Source of the DNA: Buxus sempervirens
Lineage: Eukaryota; Streptophyta; Magnoliopsida; Buxales; Buxaceae
DNA length: 64,000 bases
Assembly (NCBI GenBank): GCA_947561395.2
Contig: OX387182.1
Coordinates: 32,357,949 to 32,421,948, forward strand
Direction of reading: 5' to 3'
Each line of letters starts with the position of its first letter. Position 1 is the stretch's first letter. The position numbers and the translations under genes are program-made. This document shows positions 24,016 through 35,510 of this stretch, one piece after another. The notes under the pieces are model-generated. The model saw only the letters and a program-made list of their open reading frames with translations. It had not been told where the DNA came from and made no database searches.

Positions 24016-24197
24016 TGCTACTGGAGTTTCTGTTTCTGTTGATGGTTTGGCTGGGTTGTTGCTGATGCTTATTGCTGCTTGCTGCTGCCTGTTAATTTTT
24101 TTTTGCTGTGAATATGATAGTTTTTGTTGTGTTTTGTTCTGGTTGTTTTCTCCTGAATATGGGTGTAAAGGGGAGTGATAATTAAGGGGGAGAAATT
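23994..24197 (+). repeat. Two extra polypurine tracts upstream of the true one
   Basis: AAAGGGGGAGAAATTT (23994-24009) and TAAGGGGGAGAAATT (24183-24197) repeat the core of the primer tract at 24389. Multiplied purine tracts before the 3' LTR are a published trait of Sireviruses. The first lies inside the end of the env-like ORF. Confidence 0.8.
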
Positions 24198-24386
24198 GTT
24201 TTTTTTTGTCTTGAACATTGTACATGATTCTGATATCTGTATATCTTTTGTAAATGAATGAAATTCTGGATTCGTCAAAATCATTGTGTCTCTCTTTAAC
24301 AGTGTGGTTTTAAAATTCTTAAATGGAAATCATCATTAACTGAGGTTGATATGAAACACTGGTGTAAGGTTGTTGTCAGGCATTTG

Positions 24387-24399
24387 CCAAGGGGGAGAT
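24387..24399 (+). other. Polypurine tract of the Sirevirus
   Basis: CCAAGGGGGAGAT directly precedes the 3' LTR start at 24400 and would prime plus-strand DNA synthesis. Confidence 0.9.
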
Positions 24400-25435
24400 T
24401 GTGAGTGTGAAAACTCACACTCCTTTTTATGGCAAATGTTTGACAAATTATGTCTTCTAATGAAGCTTCAAGATGTGCAGATTAAACAATGAAAATTCAG
24501 TGAATTTAGTAAAGAAGGAGAAGTTGATGCCACCACACTGCTACCACGCCGCTGCCACCCCGCTGGCAGCGCATAAGGGAATTAGTGTTTTGGAAGAAAG
24601 GTCCGTGCACATGCCGCGTACTCTCCCGCTAGCAGCTCGCTAGTAGCGCGCTTTTAACTGATTCAACTTACTCTGAGCGGGACTTGAGTTCGCTACCAGC
24701 CGTCTACATCGATCGCTTCACGACGCCACCAGCGCTCGACGCGATCTGAGTTTTATTCTTTAAATAGACGTGTTGTAATTTTTAATTGTGACTTTTGTCT
24801 TTGGATCATTTTGATTTCGAATCTTGAGGTGTTTGAGATTCGATCAAATCTTCCTTAGAGAGTCGGCGATCGAGTGAGGGGGAGATCTGAGATAGATCGC
24901 CTGGAATTGAAGATAGAGGATTCTTCTTCAATTCGGAACTTCATCTGATCGTGTGATCACCTGGACTGGTGATCGGCCTTGATTGATGCGTAGGTGGATT
25001 CCTACTGCATTGGATCGTCTCAGTGGATTCTGAGAGGATTGCTGCGATCTGGATTGATCGTGTTCTGCAGCTTGTGGATTCAAGCTGTGTTGCAGTTCGT
25101 GAATTCGAACTGTGGATCACTGGTGAGTGATTGTTTGCGATCTGGACTGATCGTGTTCTGCAGCTTGTGGATTCAAGCTGTGTTGCAGTTCGTGGATTCG
25201 AACTGTGGATTGCTGTTGAGTGAGTCAAATTGTAAAGGTTAAGTATGTACTCCTTTGTAATTGTCTTTTCATTCAATAGTGGATTTTGAAGGGTTAGTCG
25301 CCTCATATAGACTCGAGGTTTTTCCTGGATCTGGATCCAGGTTTCCTCGTATAATTCTCTGTGTATTGTTTCCGCATTGTTCAATTCTGAATTGTTATAG
25401 ATCGTGGACCTATAGAGTAGTCCTCTACTCTTTCA
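24400..25435 (+). repeat. Sirevirus 3' LTR
   Basis: It has the same length as the 5' LTR (1036 bp), with 7 substitutions and no indels. It is followed by the target duplication ATTTT (25436-25440). Confidence 0.93.
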
Positions 25436-25440
25436 ATTTT

Positions 25441-26340
25441 TATAAGTGAACTTAGGCTGGGTGGGCCCCATTGGAAGGCCCACAAAGGAATCAAGTTGGG
25501 CTTGAAGGCCTGTGTACCACTTTGGGTTTCCAGTTGACCCAGAAACCCTACTAGTTCAACCGGTTCAGTTCACATGGCATATCAAATCAACAACATGCAA
25601 GAAAATTGATTTTTTTGAAAACACTTAAAGTAACCAAAATTTCATCTTGGTTAAGCATGAATACTAGAATAACCGAAATTGGATTTTGGTTGAACCACGG
25701 TTGTGGTTTAACCGAAATTTAATTTCGGTTAAGCCACCAGAAGCCCTTAACCGACCTGAGATCTCGGGTAAGCAATAGAAATGCCTTTTTTCGCTTTTTC
25801 CACAGAGGACTGGTCCCTAGGGTTTATGAACACGTATGGTGTCTCTGTGGGCCCATAGTGGTTTGAATGGAGTTGTTAGACTCACTTTTTGGGGTCTTCA
25901 AGGATCAAAACAGCAAGGGGATCAAAGGGGTTTATCCCACTTTTTTCAAACTAACCAAGGGTCAACCAGGGATCTGAGGTTCCCTGGTTTGGTTTCTTTG
26001 GATCCCAACACAGATTAAGCATGCTTACAACAAGACGAATAATAAAAGAAACACAACAAATACTAGCCTAGACATGCTTCTCATGCACCTCATGGTTGCA
26101 ACACAGCGATTCAAGGCATGATAAAAGACCTTATCGAAAACACATGCATGAAAACAGTTGGGAAAGCATGCAATCATACAAGGCTAAACATCATGGCAGG
26201 CATACTTTAAATCCTAATGACTAACAGAGGGATCTCACGCATTCAAATGATAGTGACTAGACATGTATCTCATGCATTCTATCATGTCAAAATCATCCTA
26301 CGAAGCATAAGAAGAGAATGATATCTAAGAAGGGAAGGAG
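25441..26340 (-). mobile_element. 5' LTR of the Tat-like element, continued
   Basis: This continues the LTR interrupted at 15420. On the minus strand it has the ACCGAAAT/ATTTCGGT palindrome array (25640-25770) and the ATGCATGC/GCATGCTT-rich leader-like sequence seen at 1-900. The right limit (about 26340) is approximate; the LTR start and TATA box are missing. Confidence 0.6.
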
Positions 26341-26410
26341 AGGAGGCTTATGCCAAGGTTACATACGGATTCAAACGAGAGACCTGAAAAATAGAATATA
26401 AAGTAAGGGT

Positions 26411-26445
26411 GAGATACGAATATCTCAGTAGGTAACACATGCATG
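26411..26445 (-). promoter_or_regulatory. CATGCATG + hairpin module
   Basis: GAGATACGAATATCTC (26411-26426; 6-bp stem, CGAA loop) followed by CATGCATG (26438-26445). On the element's sense strand the order is CATGCATG, a GAGATATTCGTATCTC hairpin, then a T-rich tract ending in CAG. Confidence 0.7.
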
Positions 26446-26839
26446 CTAGAAATAGTTTATATATAAAAGTAATCATTCATGCACGATAAAACAATCGGGT
26501 AGTCACAATCGATAATAAGAACGAGTAATCACCATACGAAACCAACATTTATTCAGTGTTTGAAATAAAGAGAGTTTATTATGTGATCTTCCTTTCAATT
26601 AGCAGGGCAATGTAATATAAACCACATCAAAAGGGTTTTCCTAAAACAATTCTATATTTTATTCAGGGCTCATTTATATTCTAATTCAGAGTCATTCAAA
26701 TCCAATCACAGTTAAACCGTTTAATTAAACAATTCTTATTTAAATGTAAATGATGTCATTCATAATTAATAGTGAATCTCACAATCTGATATCAACATTC
26801 TCCCATGTAGGATGCAATCACGTAGCAATCACATCCACC

Positions 26840-27250
26840 CTACATGAGGTCTCTCCCGCAGGAGTCATCACATCTCACCCGCAGGTGGTCACATCTCACC
26901 CACAGGTGGTAATCACATATATCTCCCTTGTGGGATGCAAACACATCATGATTATATCTCCCCCACAAGAGGTCATATCTTTCTCGCAAGAGGTCACATA
27001 TCTCCCCTGTGGGATGCAATCCAATCAGGATCACATCTCCCCCAACAGGAGGTCTCATCTCACCCGCAGGTGGTCACATATCTCCCCTGTGGGATGCAAT
27101 CCAATCAGGATCACATCTCCTCCAATAGGAGGTCTCATCTTACCCGCAGGTGGTCACATATCTCCCCTGTGGGATGCAATCCAAACCGGATTACATCTCC
27201 CCCAACAGGAGGTCTCATCTCTCCCGCAGGAGGTATCAAATCTCATCCGC
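26840..27250. repeat. Minisatellite, about 80-bp period
   Basis: TCTCCCCTGTGGGATGCAAT recurs at 27001, 27081 and 27161 (80-bp period), with looser copies on both sides. The sub-motifs CAGGAGGT, CGCAGGTGG and TGTGGGATG repeat within units. A related array is at 31250-31600. Open frames across it are repeat artefacts. Confidence 0.85.
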
Positions 27251-29082
27251 AGATGGTACGAATCTCTTATAGCCATCATGGCATCCAATCCACAGTCCAA
27301 TTTATATTTTGAGTATTCATAACAACTTGAACCCAATCAGTTTATAATTCAAACCTCATTCAACAATTAGGTCATTAGTCTGTAGTCACAATAACTGGGT
27401 CTAATTATGGGATAATTAAAGTATCAGATGACTCGAGTAATTATAGGTAGTGGCGGGGTCATTTGGAGTATTTTCAAGGTTAAGTAAAGTTATAAAGTAA
27501 TTTAGAGGTAAAGTTTAGGGGTAATAAGATAATTACTATTTACTTATGTTTAGGGACAATATGGTTCTTGCTATTTATAAAGTAGTTCAGGTAAAATTTA
27601 GGGGTGGGGATATAGTATAATAAAGTGTATTATTTTTGTAGAGGAACTTAGAGTAGACCAATTCAATTACTAATGAGGCCTAACGGTAAATAGGGTTCTT
27701 TCTCCAATGTCTTTAAGGTAGTTCAACTGGGTTGAGTTTCGGATATAAAGTCCCTATTTGTAGAAATCTGGTTACTGATATATAATTCAATGTCTCTTAA
27801 TTAATTACTCAAATTTATAGAATACTTAGAATTTCTTATTTAAGATCAAGTTTAGGCAACTAATTACCTAAAATAATTTCCTATTTATTTTTCTGCCAAA
27901 ACAGGGTATTTGATAATTTATTTTGGTCTTAAAACTTCTTATTTAAAGGTTAAAATTGGTTTAAAATAGTTTAGATTTGAATCAGGGGTTTAATATACGA
28001 AAAATTGCATTTTCTGGTTAGAGCACTCAGGATCGCCTGGGCGGTCTAGGGTTAGCGGTAGTTCAAAATCGATCGCCGACGATAAGCCAGGTAGCGGTCT
28101 TGGGCGGTCTCAATTTTTCAATGAGCGCCTGGGAGCGCTGAGCACAGTAAGCTCGGAGGTCTCCCAAAAACGAACATACAATGTTTAAAAATCCGATTTT
28201 TCATGTCCAAGATGATTCTAACATAATTATAAGATTGATATCAAGCTAAATACATGTATATACAACACTAAGACATGCAATAGAGATTAAACATGTACGA
28301 GAACACAAAACGCTCGATAAAACAGTGCTCCCTACCTGATTGTGCGAGTTCTGCTTCTTCCTCTGAATAGAAAGCCTTCTTCTCTTCTCAAACACAGAAT
28401 AACACTCTTAAGGCGATGAAGAACTCAAGACAGATGTTCCTTCTTCTCCTTCTTCTCTTCTTCTTCTTCGGTCTTTCTCTCCCTTTCGTTTTTCCCCTTC
28501 GGCCGTCGGATACCCCAAACAGACGAATACCATCACAAATACTAAAACGTATCTTTCTAGGGTATAAACCCTATTCTTTTATATCCCATGATCCCACGCA
28601 ACGCACATGCATCACCCATCCAATTAGAACACAGTTTCGTAATTATTGAATTCTCACATCAATCTATCACGATCCAATGGCCAGATCTGCGTCAAACTCC
28701 GGATCTCTTCTATCAGTGTGATTATAATTAATATCCTTCTATAAAATTCTCATCTCCTTGACTTAAGAATCCAAATCGACTATATTTATCATTATGCCCT
28801 TATTCCACTTATCAAACTATAAATATCATTATTAATTGGCAATCTAAACCCAACTTAAATCCATCATTATTTCTCAAGTCTAATAATAACTTAATTTATG
28901 TATTTAATTATTGGTAATGAATTGGCCAAAATACCATTCCCTTGATAATTTACATCAACACACTCGATTTCTTCTAAGATTTCTAAGTTTATTCTCTAGT
29001 TTATTTTTACAAATATATGGACATTCAAGATATTCATATTTAATTATTATTTATTTATTTACAGAAAATTTGGGGTTTTACA

Positions 29083-31244
29083 ACTCAAGCCTGGTAAAAC
29101 AGGTTCTATCACTCTCACTCTCATGAACATCAATTCTTAAATTAACCAATAACTAATTAATGTCTCAAATAACAAAACAATATCAAAACCTAACTACTCT
29201 GGATAATAGTAGTCCTCTGGAAGGAAATCAGCAAACTCACCACCAGAAGCAAACCCCATGTTTCTCTCACGCGTATCAGCTGTAAACAAAACAAAACAAA
29301 TAGGCATGAGATACGAATATCTCAGTAGGTAACAACATGCATGAATAAACAATTTATATATAGAAGATAGTTACCTTCATGCTCGGTAAAAATAAATGAG
29401 ATAAGCAAGTTACCATACAATCTCAACAGATTAAATAGTTCTCAAATCAAAATAGTTCACAAATATAATTATTTCCATCAACATAAATTCCCAACACAAT
29501 AGTGTAATAACAAGATCACAATTAATCCATCGCAATCCATCATACAACATTGTAGGACTCATGAAGACAAGTAGGTCCTTGAAAAGAAACTCTCCATTCA
29601 CTATGCCACCACGCGACTTATGAGCGAAGCTACTAAGACCCTCAAACCCATATATCCACTGAGACAAGAGGCGTAGTCATCGACTTATTGTGCATGAAAC
29701 TTACAAAGTTTGGCACGTACCACCAGCATGCAGCACCTAAATCAATACATGAAGATGGCCACTTATCTACACATACATGCAGACCCTCCAAAGCAAACTA
29801 ACTTGTAAGGGAAGCGTGAGCGCAAACTAAGAGTACCCAAACAAAGAAAAACGTCTTCACTATCAAGCTTAACCCTATGGATCCACATGCAGCAATGCCT
29901 ACTAGACACCAAAAATAACACTTTTCTCAACGAACATGGTTCAATAATAGTGCCTAGTGGCATATAGGGATTTTCCAAAGCTTAAACTCTTTCCAAATAT
30001 GATTTTACAAAATAGTTCTGAAGTGAAGATTTTTCTAAAGTTTTGAAATCAAGATACCTTAAAATATACTTTTGCTGAGTAATAATTTTCCAAATCAAAA
30101 CAAGTCAGACAGTGAAATAACCCCAAAAATCCTTTTATTTTCAAAGTAAGACAACTCTTTTTGCAAACATCCTAAATCACTCATCAATTTGTTTTAAATA
30201 CACAAAGTCATTGAAAACAGTTGTAAACACTCACTATTTGTAGATTCAAGTATTTAAAATTCCTTTAAATTTATTTTGGAATTGAATAGCTATTAAAATT
30301 AGGCAAAATTAGGTTATTGATGAGGTCGCTCGACCCCGTCGCCCAGGCGACTTGGTTGGGTGGCCGTATTGTTTAACACGAAAATTTAAAAACAAAGGGC
30401 GCTCAGGGTGGGCGTCTAGGTGATCCCCCTGGATGACCTACCCAAATATAAAACTTCATCAGTCGCTCAACCCATCGCTTAGGCGATCTGGTTGGGCGAC
30501 CTTTCTAACTTAATTCTAAAAATACACAGGTGCGACACTCGTCCAAATCGCTCAGGTGATTCTGCCAAGCGTTCGACCAACAACGGTTAATCCGACTTCC
30601 AAAAACTAATTTTTATGCATCAAAACAACGATCTACGTAATCAAATCAACTCTAATAACTTCAAAACATATAGATCATACTTCTAAATCATGTAGAAACA
30701 TAATAAAATACTTTCAGATCATCAAGAACGACCAAAACGTAAGAAAAACTAAGTTTCGACCAAACAAGGTGTGCTACCTACCTCTGTTCGACCAAGTTCC
30801 CTTCTTCTTCCTCAAGCGTAGATGATGATCCCTCTACAGCAACACAAACCTTCTAAGATGAAGAACGGCTCACTAACAGCGAAAATTCCTTCTCTTCTCT
30901 CTCTTGATCTCTGGTTTCCTTCAGCCGTCAGAGAATACAAGTAAAATACGATTAGTATTCTCTGAATTATTCTCTTAAATACTAACCCTATTTTTTTAAT
31001 CCCTGATTCCACGTATCTCACTACCATCAACTCCTATGCTACTAACCAATCAGATTAATTAATAGCTTTAAATTAATACTTACTTCAATATCTCATGATC
31101 CAACGATCAGATTTGCCTCAATCTCTAGATCTCCTCCATCAATGTGATCACCTATATTCATAATTACAATCCATCAGTAAAATCCTCAAATAAATACTGA
31201 TTATTATTTTCTTAAAAATTTCTGCAAATTTTCGGGGTCTTACA
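29083..31244 (-). mobile_element. GCGTTACA-family LTR copy
   Basis: On the minus strand it starts TGTAAGACCCCGAAAATTTG at 31244. It carries GATCCAACGATCAGAT (31097-31113), a GC-rich cassette (30325-30560), a block shared with the copy at 57022 ('aggactcatgaag', 'accaccacgcg') and the hairpin module. The end near 29083 lacks the GCGTTACA terminus and abuts the next LTR start. Confidence 0.6.
29308..29343 (-). promoter_or_regulatory. CATGCATG + hairpin module
   Basis: GAGATACGAATATCTC (29308-29323) and CATGCATG (29336-29343), with the A/C-rich complement of a T-rich CAG tract just to the left (29281-29300). Confidence 0.7.
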
Positions 31245-32393
31245 ATAGGATGTAATCCCATCGGAACTACATCTCCCCCACAGGTGGTAACTCATCTCTC
31301 CCTTAGGAGGTAACAAACACACACATCTCCCCTGTAGGATGCAACCACATCATGCTTACATCTCCCTCACAGGAGGTCACATCTCATCCGCAGGTGGTAA
31401 ATCACACAACTCTCCTGTAGGATGCAACCACATCATGATTACATCTCCCCTATAGGAGGTCACATCTCACTCGTGGGTGGTAAATTACATATCTTCCTTG
31501 TAGGATGCAATCACATCATGATTACATCTCCTCCACAGGAGTTCACATCTCACCCGCAGGTGGTAAATCACATATCTCATCCGCAGATGGTAAACAATTC
31601 TCACATTGTCATTGTGGCATTTAATTCATTATATGATTCATGGAAGAGCATAAATTCACAATTGAAAACTCATATATAAAGCGGTTTGTTCATGTTCAAT
31701 CAATAATCCAAAACCTATTGCCAATACTTATTATATTTCAAACACATAGGCTCAACGTACACAAGTATGTTATAAAAGTATTTTAATCAATTCCAGGACT
31801 TGAATCATGTCTAAAACAATGTGTTACAAGTGTATAAGTTAGTCAAATCAATTCTAAACTAATTCTTGAAAAAGAGCTTTCCTTTCAGACCAAAATAAGA
31901 CCTATTCTTGTAGAACGTAACCAAATTATTTATTAATTTATTTTTAATCAAACAATTAGTGGAAACAGTTTGTAACCACTTAATATTGGTTGGTACATAG
32001 GTTTAATTCCCTTAAAAATCATTTCAATGTGTAGATTTTCTCAAAATTCAGAAATTCATATCCTTGTGTAGATCGCTCGATCCACGCACTCGAGGATGTG
32101 GTTAGGCAGTCTCGATATTACAGTTTAGATTAGAAAATTACACAGGCACTCAAGCGATCATGTTGGGTGACCTAGTTATTTAAGAAAGTTTGAACTGGCG
32201 CTCAACCTCCATTGCTTAAGTGATGAGTTGAGTGATCATTAAGAAAGGATTTATAGGCGAGGCGCTTAATAGGATCATTCAAGCGATCTTGTCAAGCGCT
32301 CGTCTAACACCTGCTATTTCCGAAAATCTGAAATGTGTTTTCTGTGCAATAAACCCTATTTTGTCCATAATAATCATTTCTAAAACATCCGAA

Positions 32394-32427
<34 letters not shown>

Positions 32428-32967
32428 TCCAAAACATGCTATTCGATCAAAACATCAATAAAAAATGATTAACAACAAATTGATATGCTACCTACCTTTT
32501 TTTCGCTCAAACCTCCTGCTTACTCCTTCTATTTCCTCTCAAGCACACGATCAGGTCCTTCTTCCACCACTATTCAAAAGCCTTCTAAAGGGTTGGAATC
32601 TCTCCAAGTTGTTCTTTTGGAGTGGATGCAATGCTCTCGGCTCACTCTTCTCTTCTCCCTTCCACTGCCAAGACGCGAATACAAGACAACATCCTTCATT
32701 CGTATGCATAAAACCCTATTTTATTAACAATGATCCCATACTCCTCACCTATACCATCTATTATACCTTCTTCCAATAAGATTTCAAAAATCACATTAAA
32801 TAATGCTTACCTTGTATATCAAGATCCAACGGTCGGATCTGCTTCATATTCTGGATCTCCTTCTTCTATGTGATTACCTATATAACTCATTCATAGATTT
32901 AGCAAAATCACATTAAATTTTTAGATATTTCATTAATTAATAATTATGGAAATTTTAGGGTCTTACA
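31245..32967 (-). mobile_element. GCGTTACA-family LTR, start to minisatellite
   Basis: On the minus strand it starts TGTAAGACCCTAAAATTTCC at 32967. It has GATCCAACGGTCGGATC (32823-32839), a GC-rich cassette (32070-32310) and a minisatellite (31250-31600) related to that at 26840. It stops at 31245 inside the minisatellite, where the previous copy begins. The 3' part is missing. Confidence 0.6.
32397..32424. repeat. (AT)14 microsatellite
   Basis: Uninterrupted AT dinucleotides inside the minus-strand LTR copy. Confidence 0.9.
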
Positions 32968-33453
32968 GTATTGGTTTGTGAATGGATTATTCAGATTAGT
33001 TGTATTATCGTCACTATTATATGTTTTATAACTGATTCATGTTTTAGAACTATAAACTGTATTTCAGCATGCATGTGCTGCTTGCTAAGATATTTGTATC
33101 TCATTGGGTTTTGTTTTGTTTTCAGATCCTAGTGAGGACAATTCTCCACGGATAGATAGTGCTGGTGATTATCCAGAGTATAGCGAGGATGATTACTATG
33201 TGGATTAGTTGTATTGTGGATGTGTATTGACTTGTTGGATTTTATCCTTGGTATTGTGAGTAGTCATATTGATTCTTGATATTGTTTCATTTGGATTCGT
33301 GATCGGGATTAGTTGACTCTGATATTGATGGTATTGTGTTTTGATCATACTATATTCGTGTTTTCCTTTACTTTGGTATAGATCCTGTAGATTTAACTAA
33401 CACTTTGGAGTGGAGTTATGATTCATTACATAATTCGGATTCAGGGCGTTACA
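32968..33453 (+). mobile_element. GCGTTACA-family LTR, 3' part
   Basis: Plus orientation: CATGCATG (33068), hairpin-like GATATTTGTATC (33089-33100), TTTTGTTTTGTTTTCAG, and the end GGGCGTTACA at 33453. The rest of this copy is not found on the left. It directly precedes a Tat protease relic. Confidence 0.7.
33068..33124 (+). promoter_or_regulatory. CATGCATG, hairpin and T-rich CAG tract
   Basis: CATGCATG 33068-33075, GATATTTGTATC 33089-33100, then TTGTTTTGTTTTCAG ending near 33124. The AG looks like a 3' splice site, but no intron is proven. Confidence 0.6.
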
Positions 33454-34260
33454 GAACATTTGCCCGATGAGGACCTTCCATAGTCTGCAACTTGACTCCT
33501 CTCTCATTAAACCCAATGCCCATAATGTTAAAGGTTTCGACAACTCAAAAAGGGAATCTATCGGGAAGGTTACACTGGCAATCATAATTGCTAAGAGACC
33601 CTTCACACTAGCCTTTGAGCTTATTGATATCAATTCTTCATTCAATCTAGTGATCGGTCGACCTTGGCTACATCATGCAGGGGCAGTACCCTCCTCTTTG
33701 CATAGAATGGTCATGTTCATCTCGAGAAACGAACTAATAACGGTGCATATCGAAGACCATAGAAAATTTGAAAGGATAGGAGTGCCTTACATTGACTATG
33801 AGTTGCCTACTTCTTTGAACTTCCAAGCTGTAGAAATGGTTAATGTAACCAATACTCCTGAACATGAGAGGAAGCAACAGTACAAGAAGAGAAAAAGAAC
33901 TGAGATGTTTGGTGCTATTGAATACATTGACTGGGGCCTGTGAGTAGGAGAAGGCTTAGGCCGATATAAGCAAGGGATACAGACGACTATCCAAGCATCT
34001 GCAAAAATTACTGGATTTGGGATAGGATTCGATCTGCAGCCAAAGGACTATGCAAGGCCCTTGGAAGATGTGCTGAAAGGAAAAGAGCTAAGATTGAAGG
34101 AAGGGACCCCGTGTGGCAAATATGCATGTTTGGAGAACTCTACCACATCTTTAGCAATAAAGAAAGGAAAGCAGCCATGTCCTTGGAAAACATTGTGGCC
34201 CAAGGATGGGGTGATGAATTCCCGTCTTCTCTCTCACGTTATATATACTATGATTATGCT
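33454..34260 (+). pseudogene. Tat-like protease/G-patch relic
   Basis: This is close to the minus-strand region at 7180-6400 (shared MRTF.SLQL, GFDN..RES, GRPWLH.AGAV and YELPT.LNFQAVEMV blocks). It begins just after the protease active site, so the catalytic Asp is missing. An in-frame TGA at 33941-33943 sits where the related copy has an Arg codon, one C-to-T change from CGA, at the start of the G-patch. A frameshift near 34135 follows. It is a fragment trapped next to an LTR end. Confidence 0.8.
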
Positions 34261-34900
34261 TGTATCCTTGTATAAGCTAGAAATTAGTGCTCAAATGTTG
34301 TTCATGTAAGGCATTTTTTTTTATAAATTTTCACCAAAAGAAGACCTGCAGACTTCTAAGTTTGAAGTACATGCCTTATAGTAAAAGTCTCCTCAAAAGG
34401 AGGCTCTTTCCTTAATTTTCCCTACTATTGAATCTATTAAAAGTTGTTTTTGGGTTCCATTAAGTCTAGCAAGGCATCTTCTTGTCGTATATATATTAAA
34501 AACATTAGACAAATGATTCCTATTCCAATTTGAAATATTTTAGGTAAAATTATCAATGAATTAACAAAAAAATTTCCTAATCTATCATGATTCCAACAAT
34601 TTGAAACAAAATTCAAAAAATTAGGCTGATCCATCCAAAAAAAGGTTAAAATCTAAAAAGCTTATGAGTTTTAAGGATCTAACCAGATTTATTTATGATG
34701 ATAAGGCAGTGATCCAAGTAAGTAAAAGGCAAATGCTTCATAGATGCTTTTAGGAATATACAGTTCCTGCTTGTTGGACCATATTTCCTGTGAAATCTAG
34801 GTCCTACTTATATTTTTCTAGGTAACGAACCATAGATCAATTAATTTGACTTTGTTAAGGCAGTTTATTTCTCCATCCTCTATGATTGGACCATATTTCC
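34261..34900. other. AT-rich stretch, nothing recognised
   Basis: I see no gene or clear repeat family. A 24-bp sequence (TTGGACCATATTTCCTGTGA..) occurs near 34775 and again near 34886, the second copy abutting the LTR start at 34901. Confidence 0.5.
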
Positions 34901-35502
34901 TGTGAAATCCCAAATTGTCAGAAAAATAAATAAAAAGAATTAAATATGAATATTTGGAGAATTTAGGATTTTATTTTAAATAATTGGGAGATTTATTATG
35001 GTATGATGATTTGGGGGATTTTTCATTAATCAGGGATGTAATATTAGATCAAAATAATAAGGAGATTAAATCTGGAAATTTCTGAAAAAAGTCAATGGTT
35101 AAATATGATTAAATTAAAGAAAAGGGTATTTAGGTCATTTCCTAATTAGCTAAATTATTAAATATATTAATTAAATGATTATTAGACTTGAGAAATTAAA
35201 TTGGATGTAAATTGGATTTAAATTGATTATAAATACTTAGATTTATAGCCTAATAAGTGAGAAAAGGGCATATTAGTAATTGTAGTTAATTAGGAGTTTT
35301 AAGTTGATGAATAAATAGAGTTTTGGGGAGTTTTAGTAATATTTAAAAATAGAGGAATTAATTAGCACGAAAATAGATAAAAATAGAAGTTTCTTTTATA
35401 GGGGAATTAGAAGAAAGGATTTAAAAGAAAAGTTGTGGCAAAGTAGGAAAGTGGGTTAGTTGGGAAGTTTTCAAATACAACTAGGAATCCTAGTAATGTG
35501 AG

Positions 35503-35510
35503 TATAAAAG
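35503..35510 (+). promoter_or_regulatory. TATA box of solo LTR
   Basis: TATAAAAG at the same relative place as in the copies at 43334 and 49136, followed by a purine-rich leader. Confidence 0.65.

Larger units (their letters stand above)
15421..25435 (+). mobile_element. Complete Sirevirus-type Ty1/copia retrotransposon
   Basis: The 10,015-bp element has two 1036-bp LTRs starting TG and ending CA, a 5-bp target duplication, an initiator-Met primer site, a gag-pol frame in the copia order (protease, integrase, RT, RNase H), a 3' env-like ORF and repeated purine tracts. This combination is that of the SIRE/Maximus (Sirevirus) lineage. The LTRs differ at 7 positions (5 transitions, 2 transversions; 0.68%), so the insertion is recent. 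At an assumed 1.3e-8 substitutions per site per year this is about 0.26 million years. Gag-pol is broken, so it cannot move without help. Confidence 0.93.
26341..29082 (-). mobile_element. GCGTTACA-family LTR copy, left end unclear
   Basis: On the minus strand it starts TGTAAAACCCCAAATTTTC at 29082. It carries the GATCCAATGGCCAGATC element (28671-28687), a GC-rich cassette (28018-28160), a minisatellite (26840-27250) and the hairpin/CATGCATG module (26411-26445). The expected ..GCGTTACA end is missing near 26340, where Tat LTR sequence begins. The order of modules matches the bounded copies elsewhere in the window. Confidence 0.65.

Noticed and set aside
26750..27322. CRISPR-like array or 190-codon repeat protein
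   Set aside because: The units are contiguous and degenerate with no unique spacers, the context is a plant LTR, and the protein repeats only reflect the 80-bp minisatellite.
34437..34634. Minus-strand 65-codon frame as a possible gene or organelle insert
   Set aside because: Short, AT-rich, with no motif I can name; not enough to support a call.
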